Positions 8,620-17,698 of a stretch of DNA of 64,000 nt are shown here, piece after piece. Under the pieces are notes generated by a model, which had not been told where the DNA came from, did not search any database, and saw only the letters and a program-made list of their open reading frames with translations. This stretch comes from VRUE01 sp963796705 (lineage in GTDB: Bacteria > Actinomycetota > Thermoleophilia > Solirubrobacterales > 70-9): the NCBI GenBank assembly GCA_963796705.1, contig CAWCMK010000002.1:496001-560000 (forward strand), given 5' to 3'. The position numbers and the translations under genes were made by a program. The stretch's first letter is position 1. Every line of letters starts with the position of its first letter.

Positions 8620-9066
8620 GTGGCGGAAGGCACCATCACGCACGTGGAGGCGTTGGATCTGATCGAGGAGCACATCGGCGAGGACGTCTATGTTGGCTTC
8701 CTTGTCGCCAGCGCCGACGATTCCGGAGAGTTCGTGCCGGTCGATCACCGAATCGGCCCCTTGGTGAATCTGATGGAGCCGGACCCGCCGCGTCTAGAGC
8801 CGGATCAGGGCTTTTACGCGATAGGCCGTCTCAGCAGCAGCTATCACCTGCCGCCATTGACAGGAACGGTGCATCTACGCGATAACGGCATCGACTTTCG
8901 GATTGCCGACACGGCGCTGATTCGCGTCGCTTGGCGCGGCAGCAGCGAGGTTGGCGACTGGCGTCCAACTCGCGAGTCGTTGGCCAAATTCAACTCCGTA
9001 GGGGTCAGGGTGCCCGAACACGAAAAGCCGGGTGTCGTCCTGCCGAGCGAGAATCGCGACGATTGA
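8620..9066 (+). CDS. Hypothetical protein, first gene of the tRNA-Glu array
   Basis: 148 residues from a GTG start; a TTG 36 bases upstream (8584) is an alternative. The protein is acidic and soluble, without a signal peptide or membrane helix. I do not recognise a family. Landmarks are EALDLIEEHIGEDVYVGFLV near the N-terminus and LPPLTGTVHLRDNGIDFRI in the centre. It lies just after tRNA-Glu and upstream of a toxin-antitoxin pair, so it is probably cargo. The start is uncertain because no Shine-Dalgarno is visible. Confidence 0.55.
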   Translation: MAEGTITHVEALDLIEEHIGEDVYVGFLVASADDSGEFVPVDHRIGPLVNLMEPDPPRLEPDQGFYAIGRLSSSYHLPPLTGTVHLRDNGIDFRIADTALIRVAWRGSSEVGDWRPTRESLAKFNSVGVRVPEHEKPGVVLPSENRDD

Positions 9067-9167
9067 TCGGGCTAAGCGATGGCCGGGACTGAGGCTTGTT
9101 GGTTGAGTCGTCCGGATCACGCCGTAACTTCTATGCTACGCTCCTCGAGGAGACCAGAGGTCTACGT

Positions 9168-9542
9168 ATGGCAAGGCGAACCGAGCTCGACACAACTCAT
9201 CACGACCGGCGACTGGCGCGGCGGCTGAAAGAAGATGCCGAGTTCCGGGCGGAGTTTGAGCGACAGCGACGTGAGATTGGCCAGATCGACTCAGTCGTCC
9301 GGCAGCTTGACGAGCTGCGCCAACAAGCTGGCATGTCCAAGGCGGAGCTCGCGCGCGCGATCGGCAAGGCGCCCTCGAGCGTTCGAAGGTTCTTCACCGC
9401 CGACGTCAATCCCGAGTTGAAGACTGTGGCGGCCGTCGCTGATGTCCTAGGGGCCAAGGTAACTGTTGTGCCTCATGCCAAGAACGGTCGCCGAGCCGGG
9501 GTTCGTGCAAGAAGCCGGCGGCGCAGGACTGCCGCTGTATAG
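9168..9542 (+). CDS. XRE-type HTH antitoxin
   Basis: 124 residues. A charged N-terminal helix region (HHDRRLARRLKEDAEFRAEF) is followed by an XRE-like helix-turn-helix: LRQQAGMSKAELARAIGK with recognition segment PSSVRRFF, about residues 50-85. The C-terminal tail is very basic. The gene stands 54 bases upstream of a RelE/HigB-like toxin gene, so it is probably the antitoxin and autorepressor. In-frame sequence extends to 9096, but ATG 9168 has AGAGG about 7 bases upstream and gives the expected size. The antitoxin-first order is the reverse of classical higBA. Confidence 0.72.
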   Translation: MARRTELDTTHHDRRLARRLKEDAEFRAEFERQRREIGQIDSVVRQLDELRQQAGMSKAELARAIGKAPSSVRRFFTADVNPELKTVAAVADVLGAKVTVVPHAKNGRRAGVRARSRRRRTAAV

Positions 9543-9596
9543 GCGGCGGCCTCTGAACCCGATACGCCGAGGCGGTCATTAGCCTGAGCCAGCTCT

Positions 9597-10016
9597 ATGG
9601 CTTGGGGGATCGTCTACTTCGAGAGCGAAGAAAGTGAGGTGCCCGCTGAGGACTTCCTCGACGACTGCCCAGCGAAGGTCGAGGCCCGGTTCTATGCGGT
9701 GCTAGAGACCGTGCGCGCGGCGCCGCCACCGAAGTTCAGCGGCGGCGGCTATTGGGAGGCGATGCATGGCGAGATGGGCGGCTTCTACGAGATCCGTCTC
9801 ACCGGTCCAGGTCGACGTCAATACCGCCTCTTCTGCGTCCTGGATAACGCTGATGTGGTCGGTTTGCGAGAACGCGGCTTCGATGATCCGCAGATCGCGG
9901 TCATCGCTGGGATGGTCAAGGACTCGGGGAAGAAGTTCTCAAACCGCGATTACGCCAAAGTGAGAAGACTGGGAAACGAGTACAAACGGCAATTCCCTCG
10001 GCGGATCGCCACTTGA
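9597..10016 (+). CDS. RelE/HigB-family (phage Gp49-like) toxin
   Basis: 139 residues of the Gp49-like RelE superfamily, whose members are usually ribosome-dependent mRNA interferases. Typical elements are AEDFLDDCPAKVEARFYAVL, then YWEAMHGEMGGFYEIRL, then RRQYRLFCVLD, ending with a conserved KKFSNRDYAKVRRLGNEYK helix. It forms a pair with the upstream HTH gene. The block of the tRNA-Glu array begins only 28 bases after its stop, so the toxin occupies the distal end of the first unit. Confidence 0.78.
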   Translation: MAWGIVYFESEESEVPAEDFLDDCPAKVEARFYAVLETVRAAPPPKFSGGGYWEAMHGEMGGFYEIRLTGPGRRQYRLFCVLDNADVVGLRERGFDDPQIAVIAGMVKDSGKKFSNRDYAKVRRLGNEYKRQFPRRIAT

Positions 10017-10043
10017 GTCGGTGGTCCGAAGCGAGAGGAAACC

Positions 10044-10188
10044 GTGTCCCGAAATATGTCCCCAACTCCACCAAACTAGATCGAACTCCGCCAAACTTCT
10101 TGGAATATACAGCCACAAATCGACCGCAAATGGCTTCCCAGAGCCAATTCTCAGTCCGGAAACCGGGGTTCGAATCCCCGTAGCGGTA
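10044..10188 (+). repeat. Array repeat A: conserved block plus tRNA-Glu 3' half
   Basis: The block starts at GTGTCCCGAAATATGTCCCC (10044) and contains a TGTCCC direct repeat with 12-base period and two ACTCC(A/G)CCAAAC repeats. At 10147-10188 it runs into a 42-base exact copy of tRNA-Glu from the anticodon loop to the discriminator base. It has no 5' tRNA half, so it is not a functional tRNA. Confidence 0.8.
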
Positions 10189-10217
10189 TTCTACGCGGAC
10201 ACTGGTAGTGTCAGTAG

Positions 10218-10925
10218 ATGCCGAGGGTGGGCCGGCGTCTCCGTCGGAACCTACGAATGACTCCAGGGGGCCAAGTGAACTGCTTCTCGATTCGAGCAAT
10301 GGCAGCTATCAGCCTCGCGGTCGCGACATGTGCCACCGCCCTCGCCACCTCGGCAGCATCGGCATCGAGCTCCACGGCGGTCCCTGCCAAAGCGTACGAG
10401 AAGCACAAGCACAAGCACAAGAAGCCGAAACCAAGCGGTCCATCATTCTCGGTTCTCGGCTTCGGCGTGAACCGACTGTTCGTGCCCGCGGGAAAGACGG
10501 TCAGCTCGACCAAGCAGTGCTCGGAAATGGTCGATGCGCCCCCCGGCGGGGTGATCGGGCCGGCCCAGACGGAGTACCTGACTGTCTACGTGCGCGCCGC
10601 CAACATCTCCGCCGATGCGCCGACGAGCTACGAGGACTCCCTCGCCCAGGGGGCAGCGGAAATCAGCCAGCCGACTCCAACCTCGCCCGAGCCGCTCAAG
10701 AAGGTCTTCTCAAAGGGGGGCTTCCTATTCGGCAGCCCCCCCGGCAGCCCGACGGACCTCTACCACTCCGTGCTCAGGAGCGCGAACGCCGAATTCGGAG
10801 AGTACGAGGGACCCTCCCCAGAAGAATTCGACGGTACCTACTCGATGACGGCCACCGTCGAAGTCGGGGGGCACAAACTCAGCTCGACGGCGACCGTCAA
10901 CGTGAACTGCCCGCAGCTGCGCTGA
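10218..10925 (+). CDS. Secreted hypothetical protein with His/Lys-rich linker
   Basis: 235 residues, exported. A hydrophobic segment (AAISLAVATCATALATSAAS) is followed by a KHKHKHKK stretch that might bind metal, then a folded part without recognisable family. Two starts compete. ATG 10218 is preceded by TAGTGT and a 6-base spacer (leaderless pattern); GTG 10275 is preceded by AGGGGG and gives a more typical signal peptide. The gene starts 30 bases after array repeat A, so it is the first cargo gene of the second unit. It is convergent with the TolB-like gene. Confidence 0.6.
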   Translation: MPRVGRRLRRNLRMTPGGQVNCFSIRAMAAISLAVATCATALATSAASASSSTAVPAKAYEKHKHKHKKPKPSGPSFSVLGFGVNRLFVPAGKTVSSTKQCSEMVDAPPGGVIGPAQTEYLTVYVRAANISADAPTSYEDSLAQGAAEISQPTPTSPEPLKKVFSKGGFLFGSPPGSPTDLYHSVLRSANAEFGEYEGPSPEEFDGTYSMTATVEVGGHKLSSTATVNVNCPQLR

Positions 10926-11296
10926 GGGCTCCGGCCCATCCCGTCCCCCGGCGAGCTGCTGCCGCGAGGCGGGTTCGGGCTTTGGGCTAACAACTCCACA
11001 TCAGACGCCGCCCATCAGCCCCGACCCCAGTCCCAGCCCAGCCCATGCCAATCGATCCTGAAGAGTGGGCGGCTCAGCTCTCTCAATATGCTCACGCCAA
11101 CGGAGTTCGAGGAGCTCCATCAGAAAGAATCCAGCTAGCTGGATTCTCATGCGGAGTGGACGGAGCTGGGGGTTAGATCAAGTGGACCAATGAGCGGGGT
11201 CCGGTCAGGGTCTTTCCATGTCAAAAACGTCAGGAGAACCCAGAATAAGACCCACCCGAGACCACCAGGTGGACGCGAGGGGGGTCGAGCGCATCC
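10926..11296. other. Intergenic region with a 22-bp palindrome
   Basis: Between two convergent genes. The only structure seen is a perfect palindrome, AGAATCCAGCTAGCTGGATTCT, at 11126-11147. It could act as a terminator for both genes, though it lacks a T-tract. No open frame here looks coding. Confidence 0.45.
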
Positions 11297-12310
11297 TCAC
11301 TTCGGTTTCGGCCCCCAGTTTGGCGGGCCCACGCTGGTCCCGTAGCCTTCTTCTTCGAAGCCGGCTTCGATGAAAGTCATCACCCGCTTCCCATCGGAGC
11401 GCATCACCTCGAGGTCGGAGACGTAGCGGCTCGTGGTGAGGAAGGCGATGTGCTTACCGTCCGGCGCCCAGGTTGGGCTGACGTAGCAGTTGTCGAAGCA
11501 GGTTTTCCTGGAATGGGTCAGCTCCCTGACGTGGGTCCCGTTGGACCGTGCAACGAAGATGTTCGGCCCGTGATCGCGGGTGCTCGTGAAGACGATCGCG
11601 CGGCCGTTCGGCGAAGGGTCGGGTTCGGACTCGTCGCGGGGACCGCCGATCAGCAGCTTGATGTTTGCGCCGCTGGGCGCCATCGCGAAGATGTTGCTGT
11701 GATCGGAGTTAGCGCTGGTGTCGCGGTTACTGACGAAGAGGATCCGCTTACCGTTCGGCGTGAACACCGGTTCGGAGTCGCGCGAGGAGCCTTCGGTGAG
11801 GGCGCGCAGACCGGTGCCGTCGACGTTGACGATGAAGATGTGCGGGACGCGGCTGGTGCCGACCTGGCGGTCGAAGACGACCTGTTGACCGTTCGGCGAG
11901 AAGGACGGGTTCGAGTCGTAGTTCGCGCCGCTGGTCAGCTGTGTGACGTCGCTGCCGTCGGCGTTCATCAGGTAGATGTGGGAAGGGGTCGGTTCCAGCG
12001 GGCTCGCCGGGGGCGGTTCGCGGTCGCCGGCGAAGACGATCTTGCGCCCGTTCGCAGAGTAGGAGGGGGTCTGGTCCTCGACTTCTTTCGTCAGCGGGTG
12101 AAAGCCTTCGCTTTTCCTCGGGCCGTGGAAGAAGATTCCGCCGGAGCTACCTGTGCCTTCGCCAGAGGTCGTCTTGGTGAAGACGATCGGCCCGGGCTTG
12201 CCGGGAAAGGTCGCCCGGGCGGGGGCGGCGAGTGCGGCGGCGCCGAGAAGAGCCAGGGAGAGCGAGGCGATCGAGGAGGTGAGGCGGGTGGAAACCTTTG
12301 AGCAGTTCAT
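11297..12310 (-). CDS. Secreted TolB-like beta-propeller (PD40 repeats)
   Basis: 337 residues. A signal peptide (ending near ALAAPARA, residue 33) precedes a series of WD40-like PD40 blades. At least five show the pattern IYLMNADGSDVTQLT, then NPSFSPNGQQVVF. TolB-type propellers bind proteins or peptidoglycan-associated partners, but no Tol system is present here, so the role is unknown. The ATG is preceded by TACCTT and a 6-base spacer on the minus strand, a leaderless pattern. It belongs to the second unit of the tRNA-Glu array. Confidence 0.8.
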   Translation of the reverse strand: MNCSKVSTRLTSSIASLSLALLGAAALAAPARATFPGKPGPIVFTKTTSGEGTGSSGGIFFHGPRKSEGFHPLTKEVEDQTPSYSANGRKIVFAGDREPPPASPLEPTPSHIYLMNADGSDVTQLTSGANYDSNPSFSPNGQQVVFDRQVGTSRVPHIFIVNVDGTGLRALTEGSSRDSEPVFTPNGKRILFVSNRDTSANSDHSNIFAMAPSGANIKLLIGGPRDESEPDPSPNGRAIVFTSTRDHGPNIFVARSNGTHVRELTHSRKTCFDNCYVSPTWAPDGKHIAFLTTSRYVSDLEVMRSDGKRVMTFIEAGFEEEGYGTSVGPPNWGPKPK

Positions 12311-12695
12311 GCACCGAAGGTAGAGCGCCGCGCGGCCGCCGTAAAGAGACAGATCTGGCTCGACGGTGGCCAGTCCTGCAGCCAGTAGACGAGGGTGCGG
12401 AAGTCCAGCGTGCAGGCCGAGGTCGGCGAGCTTGGGAAGGTGGGCGTCCCTATTTGCTCCTCCCAGAGAATGCAGCTGGGCGCGCAGAGATGGCGAACTG
12501 CTGGAGAACCTCGGCCGATCGGGCCCTGGCTTTAGCCTGAACGTGGGATCAGGCTAAAGCCAGGGCCAGCCGACGAGGAGGCAGCCGTGCCGAATGCGGT
12601 TGCCGCGACCGAGCGCGCCTCGCTTCTCACCGGCGACCCGGAAATCATCGATCGCGCGAGGGTTTACCACGTAAGGTGATCGACCCGCGGAGAGC
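12311..12695. other. Intergenic region with a long inverted repeat
   Basis: No convincing gene. It holds a perfect 19-bp inverted repeat, GGCCCTGGCTTTAGCCTGA (12522-12540) and its complement (12549-12567), with an 8-base loop. No T-tract follows. It may be a transcription terminator-like hairpin or the relic of a small mobile element. Confidence 0.5.
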
Positions 12696-12840
12696 GTGTC
12701 CCGAAAGATGTCCCCGACTCCACCAAACCAAATCGAAGGGGATTCGAACTCCTTGGACTCAGCGGGCACAAATCGACCGCAATCCCGCTCCCAGAGTCAA
12801 TTCTCAGTCCGGAAACCGGGGTTCGAATCACCGTAGTGGT
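12696..12840 (+). repeat. Array repeat B: conserved block plus tRNA-Glu 3' half
   Basis: The block begins GTGTCCCGAAAGATGTCCCC and shares ACTCCACCAAACC, CTCCTTGGACTC, AAATCGACCGCAA and CTCCCAGAG with other copies. The tRNA part (12800-12840) differs from tRNA-Glu at two positions, one of which breaks the T-stem. Confidence 0.8.
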
Positions 12841-12888
12841 CTGCGGGAGAAGCGCGAAATGCGCCGTCTCCCGCAGCATCGGGTCCGG

Positions 12889-14262
12889 TTACCCGGGCTG
12901 GATGTTCTGGTTGACCCGGAAGAGGTTGTCGGGGTCATATTTGGCCTTGATCTGGGCGAGGCGGTCGTAGTTGTCGCCGTAGCTCGCCCGTACTCGCTCC
13001 TGGCCCTCGTCCATCATCATGTTCACGTAGGCGCCGCCCGCCGAGTAGGGGTGCAGGGCCTCAAAGTAATCGACGCACCAGCGGCGGATGGTGTCCGCGT
13101 TGGCAGGGTCGGAGTCGACACCGGCGAAGACGGAGCCCCAGTTGGCGTCGCGGTAGGCCCACGGGGTATCGGTGGGCCCGACGTCGTGGGCGGCTCCGTC
13201 GATCGGGTACAGGTGCATGGTCGACTTCCAGGTGGGCATCTCGGCCCCGAACTTGGCATGGGCCGCAACGGCCTCGTCGGGGATCTCCTTGACGAAGTCG
13301 GCACGCCAGTACCACTGGTCGCCGGCCGGGTAGACCGGATCGAAGGCGCTTTGGAGTGCGGGCAGTGGCATCTCCTGTGGCCCGTGCAGCAGCGGCTCCG
13401 GGGTTGCCTCCAGCAGCGGGGCCATCGCCTCGGCGGCGTCTGCCGGGTCGCCCGAGTAGCACCAGACAATGCCGCTGACCTTGCGCAGGTGCAGCTCGTC
13501 GGGGAACGGCGGCGCCGGGGGAACTGAGGCGAAGGCGAAGAATCCGTTCAGCTCCCTGGGGGTGTTGGGCAGAAAGTCGCGGTAGGCCGTCAATACCTCG
13601 GCGCCATCCCCGACCGCCCAGAAGGTCGGACCGCCGACGATCGTGCCGACCTCGTGCAACCGGAAGACGAAGGAGGTGACGACGCCGAAGTTACCGCCGC
13701 CGCCGCGGATCGCCCAGAAGAGGTCGGGATTCTCGTCTTCGGCTGCCCGTACCTGCTCGCCGCTGGCAAGGACGATGTCGGCCTCGAGCAGGTTGTCGAT
13801 GCTGAGGCCGCAGTTGCGGGTCAGGTGGCCCAGGCCGCCGCCTAGCGTGAGGCCGCCGACGCCGGTGGTCGAGATGATCCCGCTCGGCGTCGCCAGCCCG
13901 TGCTCGCTGGTCGCCGCATCCACTTCTCCCCACAGGCAGCCGCCGCCAACCCGGACCGTCCGTTCCTCGGGGTCGACCTTGATGCCTTTCAGCCCGGAGA
14001 GGTCGAGGACGACGCCGTCGTCGACGGTCCCCAGCCCGGCGCCGTTGTGGCCACCGCCGCGGACCGCCAGCGGCAGGTCGTTGGCGCTGGCGAAGGCGAT
14101 GACCTTGGCCACGTCGCCGGCATCGGTGCAGGTGGCGACCAGCGCGGGACGCCGATCGATCATCGCGTTGTAGACGGTGCGGGCGTCCTCGTAGCCGGGG
14201 TCCTCGGGGCGGGTCAGTCTTCCCTGAAAGCCCCTAATCGCACTGGGCGCGGTGCTGGTCAT
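12889..14262 (-). CDS. FAD-linked oxidase (berberine-bridge-enzyme family)
   Basis: 457 residues of the PCMH/VAO flavoprotein family with a C-terminal BBE domain. The FAD-binding part includes RGGGHNGAG, whose His is the usual site of covalent 8-alpha-histidyl attachment, VRVGGGCLWGEVD and GGGLGHLTRNCGLSIDNL. The C-terminal YDPDNLFRVNQNI motif is diagnostic of the BBE domain. Such enzymes oxidise sugars, alkaloids or other alcohols/amines with oxygen; the substrate here is unknown. AAGGAGG precedes the ATG. The gene is divergent from the large LuxR-type regulator, which may control it. Confidence 0.88.
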   Translation of the reverse strand: MTSTAPSAIRGFQGRLTRPEDPGYEDARTVYNAMIDRRPALVATCTDAGDVAKVIAFASANDLPLAVRGGGHNGAGLGTVDDGVVLDLSGLKGIKVDPEERTVRVGGGCLWGEVDAATSEHGLATPSGIISTTGVGGLTLGGGLGHLTRNCGLSIDNLLEADIVLASGEQVRAAEDENPDLFWAIRGGGGNFGVVTSFVFRLHEVGTIVGGPTFWAVGDGAEVLTAYRDFLPNTPRELNGFFAFASVPPAPPFPDELHLRKVSGIVWCYSGDPADAAEAMAPLLEATPEPLLHGPQEMPLPALQSAFDPVYPAGDQWYWRADFVKEIPDEAVAAHAKFGAEMPTWKSTMHLYPIDGAAHDVGPTDTPWAYRDANWGSVFAGVDSDPANADTIRRWCVDYFEALHPYSAGGAYVNMMMDEGQERVRASYGDNYDRLAQIKAKYDPDNLFRVNQNIQPG

Positions 14263-14408
14263 CGATTCCTCCTTACGGTTGTCTCAATCTCTCCCGATGA
14301 GCGTAGGGCTGCGCAATCCCCCTGTCATGACCCGATCTGACCCACTTCGAGCGCCTCCGGATGGGGCCGGTTCCAGGCCGAGTAGTCAAGCCTGACTATC
14401 TTTTTCCA

Positions 14409-17384
14409 ATGGATGCAGAGACCCCGGAGCTGCCGGGCCCGCTTCGGCGAACTTCGATCTCGCCGTTCGTCGGGCGCGCGGCCGAGCTGGAGAAGCTGCG
14501 GACTCTGATGCCGCGTGCTGAAGGTGAGGGGCGCCGCGTGGTGCTGCTCGCGGGCGAGCCCGGTGCCGGCAAGAGCCGACTGACGCGCGAGTTTGCCGCC
14601 GAGGCCGCCGCCGAAGGCGTGCTGGTTTTATGGGGAGCCTGTGACGCGGCGGTTCGGACTCCCTACAGACCCTTCGTCGAGGCCCTCGATCAGCTCGTGC
14701 GAGTGACCGACCCCGCCGAGCTTGGCGCCGCTCTGGGGACCGGAGGCGGCGAGCTGACCCGTCTGCTGCCCGATCTGCCCTCCCGGGTCGGCGAGCTGCC
14801 CGAGCCGGTCGAGGCCGACCCCGACACCGAGCGCCATCGCCTCCACACCGCCGTGGCGGAGCTGCTGGAGAACGTGAGTCGCAGCCGGCCGATGCTGGTG
14901 GTGCTCGAGGACGGGCACTGGGCCGATACCCCAACGCTTCTGATGCTGCGGCACCTGGCGCGTTCAGCCGGCGGCGGCCGGTTGCTGCTCCTCGCAACCT
15001 TTCGCGACACCGAGGCGGACGTGCCCGCAGGGCTTGCGGAGACGCTCGCCGATCTGCGCCGCGCCGAGGACGTCATTCGAATGCGGCTCTCGGGTCTCTC
15101 CGGAGCGGAGGTCTCCGACCTGGTCCGCCGCGTCGCCGGCGGCGCTCCCGACGCCGAGATGGGTGAGCTCGCGAACACGATCCACGACCTCACCGCAGGT
15201 AACGCTTTTCTCGTCTGTGAGCTTTGGCGCGCCCTTGTCGAGACCGGAATAGTCGAGGTCAGCGGCGGGGAAGTGAGGGTGACCCGGCCGTTGAGCGAGC
15301 TCGGAACCCCCGAAAGCGTCCACGAGGTAGTCGGCCAGAGGCTCTCGCGCCTCGCCCCGAAAACCACGGATCTGCTCGAGCTGGCCGCAGTCGCCGGCCC
15401 CGAGTTTGAGCTCGAGCCGATCCGCCACGCCGCCGGCCTCACCGAGGACGAGTTCCTCGTTGCGCTGGAGGAGGCGGTGGGAAGCGGCATGGTCGAGGAG
15501 CTTCGCTCGCAGCGGCTGGCCTGTCGCTTCACCCACGAGATCGTGCGGCGGGCTCTCTACGATCGGCTCTCGCGACTCCGGAGGGCGGAGCTGCACCTCC
15601 GCGTCGGGGAGCAGCTCGAGCGCGCCGGCGGCGGCTCCGACCGCGCGCTTGCGGATCTCGCCCATCACTTCGGCGCAGCGGCGCCGTTCGGTGGGGCAGA
15701 GCGGGCCGTCGACTACAACCTTCGCGCGGCAAGAGTGGCCAGTGCCGCGCTTGCCTTCGACGATGCCGGGGTGCGGTTGCGGACTGCGATTGGGATAGGG
15801 ATCGAGGACCAGGCCGATCGGGCAGGTGTTCTGCTCGAGCTCGGCTCGGCCAGCCATCGGGCGGGCAGGGCGACCGATGCGCAAGAAGCCTTCGTGGCGG
15901 CGGCGGAGATCGCCCGCCGGCTCGAGAGCGCCGAGCTTCTGGCTCGGGCGGCGATCGGCTACGAGGAGGCTTGCTGGCGGCCCGGAATCGCGAGCCGGGT
16001 CTCGATCGAGTTGCTCGAGGAGGCGCTGACCGCGGTCGGCGACAGGAACGACGAACTGCGGATCGGCCTGCTCGCGGGCCTCGCCCGCGGGCTCAGCTTC
16101 GCGGGCGAGCCGGAGCGGGGCGCAGTCGTGCGCGGCAATGCGGTCGCGCTGGCAAGGGAACACGGCGACCGCAGGGCGCTGGCGCGGGTCCTGATTCGGT
16201 CCTACTGGGCACGGGGAACGACCGCGCTCGAGGAGATCCTGGCGATGCTGACCGAGGCGCGGGACCTCGCGGATGAGATGGGGGACGCCGAGACCCAGAC
16301 CGAGTCGATGGCCTGGCGGGTGCCCACGTTCGTCGCCCTCTGCGACCTCGATTCAGCCCGGGATGAGATCGCGGAGCTGCGCGAGATGGCGGAGCGGACG
16401 GCGCAGCCGTTCATGAACCACGTGGCTGAGCACTACGGCTCGGCAATCGCCCTCTGCCAAGGGAATCTCGCGGAAAGCGAGGCGATGGCGGAGCGCTCTC
16501 GCGAATGGGGCCGGCTGCTGATCGGACGCGACGCATCGGGTACCCACGGCATCCAGATGTTCGGCCTTCGACGCGAGCAGGGGCGACTGGCCGAGTTGGC
16601 GCCAGCGATGAGGATTTTGGCGGGAACCGTCGACCGTGAGGGGCCGTGGCGCCCGGGCCTCGTCGCCGTCATGGCCGAGTTGGGAATGGAGCGTGAGGCA
16701 AGGCGGGAACTAGAGGGCCTCGCCGCCCAGGGCATCGACGGCTTCCGCACCTCGCTGTGGACGGCGACGCTGGTCTACCTGGCCGACGCCTGCGCGGCGC
16801 TCGACGATGAGACGATGGCTGCGATCGTCTACCCGGAGCTGGAGTCGCTGGCCGGCACCAATGTGATGATCGGCCACCTGGTGGCCTGCTACGGTGCCGC
16901 CGATCGCTACCTGGGCATGCTTGCCGCCACGCTGAAGGAGCCGGCACGCGCGGAGGACCATTTCGAGCGGGCGATCGACCTGAACCGGCGGATGGGTGCG
17001 TCGACCTGGCTGGCGCACACCGCATACGAGTACGGTCGCTTCCTCCTGGGGCGTGGGGCCGCAAGCCGCGAGCGTGCCGAGGCGCTGCTCGGCGAGGCCA
17101 CCTCCCTGGCCGAGCAGATCGGTATGGAGGGACTGCTCGGGAGGATCCGTGGTCTCGGAATCGGCGCCCCCGTGGTCGACTTGCCCGACAGCCTCTCGCC
17201 TCGGGAGGTGCAGATCCTGGCGCTCGTCGCGGAGGGCCTCAGCAACCGCGAGATCGGCGGCAGGCTCTCAATCAGCGAACACACCGCGGCTAACCACATC
17301 CGCAGCATCCTGCGCAAGACTGAGTCCGCGAACCGCACCGAGGCCGCGTCCTACGCACATCGACACGGGCTCGCTTCCCGGTAG
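14409..17384 (+). CDS. LuxR-family regulator with AAA ATPase and TPR-like domains
   Basis: A large (991-residue) LAL/MalT-like transcription regulator. Walker A is GEPGAGKS (49-56) and Walker B LVVLEDGHWAD (163-173), within an AAA/STAND-type ATPase. A long alpha-helical, TPR-like region follows (about 430-900). The C-terminal LuxR helix-turn-helix (about 925-985) shows LSPREVQILALVAEGLSNRE and the recognition helix SEHTAANHIRSILRK. STAND regulators are usually ligand- and ATP-activated. An ATG 48 bases upstream is in frame; the chosen ATG has TATCTT 6 bases before it, suggesting leaderless expression. It is divergent from the FAD oxidase. Confidence 0.85.
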   Translation: MDAETPELPGPLRRTSISPFVGRAAELEKLRTLMPRAEGEGRRVVLLAGEPGAGKSRLTREFAAEAAAEGVLVLWGACDAAVRTPYRPFVEALDQLVRVTDPAELGAALGTGGGELTRLLPDLPSRVGELPEPVEADPDTERHRLHTAVAELLENVSRSRPMLVVLEDGHWADTPTLLMLRHLARSAGGGRLLLLATFRDTEADVPAGLAETLADLRRAEDVIRMRLSGLSGAEVSDLVRRVAGGAPDAEMGELANTIHDLTAGNAFLVCELWRALVETGIVEVSGGEVRVTRPLSELGTPESVHEVVGQRLSRLAPKTTDLLELAAVAGPEFELEPIRHAAGLTEDEFLVALEEAVGSGMVEELRSQRLACRFTHEIVRRALYDRLSRLRRAELHLRVGEQLERAGGGSDRALADLAHHFGAAAPFGGAERAVDYNLRAARVASAALAFDDAGVRLRTAIGIGIEDQADRAGVLLELGSASHRAGRATDAQEAFVAAAEIARRLESAELLARAAIGYEEACWRPGIASRVSIELLEEALTAVGDRNDELRIGLLAGLARGLSFAGEPERGAVVRGNAVALAREHGDRRALARVLIRSYWARGTTALEEILAMLTEARDLADEMGDAETQTESMAWRVPTFVALCDLDSARDEIAELREMAERTAQPFMNHVAEHYGSAIALCQGNLAESEAMAERSREWGRLLIGRDASGTHGIQMFGLRREQGRLAELAPAMRILAGTVDREGPWRPGLVAVMAELGMEREARRELEGLAAQGIDGFRTSLWTATLVYLADACAALDDETMAAIVYPELESLAGTNVMIGHLVACYGAADRYLGMLAATLKEPARAEDHFERAIDLNRRMGASTWLAHTAYEYGRFLLGRGAASRERAEALLGEATSLAEQIGMEGLLGRIRGLGIGAPVVDLPDSLSPREVQILALVAEGLSNREIGGRLSISEHTAANHIRSILRKTESANRTEAASYAHRHGLASR

Positions 17385-17410
17385 GCCGAAATCCTCGCTA
17401 CGATCAGGCA

Positions 17411-17698
17411 ATGGCCCTCTATGTGATCGAGCGTAACTTCGCCGATCAGCTGGACCTCAGCGACGCTGATGTGGAGTTGATCGAGGAGATCAACGGCGGC
17501 GAGGGGGTCCGATGGCTGTTCTCCTTCCTCAGCGCCGACCGGCGCCGCACCTACTGCCTCTACGAGGCACCCTCCCCCGAGGCGATCATGGCCGCCGCCC
17601 ACAAGGCGAACGTTCCCGCCGACGCGATCGTCGAGGTCGACGCGGCGACCCCTCAATTCGCGGGCCGCCTCAGCGAATGGGCCGACGCGGTCGGTTGA
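17411..17698 (+). CDS. DUF4242 small protein
   Basis: 95 residues matching DUF4242, a ferredoxin-like family that includes a nickel-binding Streptomyces protein. Typical pattern: MALYVIERNF at the start, VRWLFSFLSADRRRTYCLYE in the middle, and SPEAIMAAAHKANVPADAIVEV at the end. Function is not established. It starts 26 bases after the LuxR-type regulator, with TACGAT 6 bases before the ATG, so it may have its own leaderless promoter. Confidence 0.75.
   Translation: MALYVIERNFADQLDLSDADVELIEEINGGEGVRWLFSFLSADRRRTYCLYEAPSPEAIMAAAHKANVPADAIVEVDAATPQFAGRLSEWADAVG

Noticed and set aside
10147..10188. Copies of the tRNA-Glu 3' half (also 12800, 21365 and 24390) as separate tRNA genes
   Set aside because: They lack the 5' acceptor strand, D-arm and 5' anticodon stem, so none can fold as a tRNA.
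9916..10299. Small minus-strand proteins across the array blocks (similar ones at 12554-12879, 21057-21365 and 25024-25605)
   Set aside because: They are translations of the conserved block and the antisense tRNA part; their similarity to each other reflects the DNA repeat, not protein selection.
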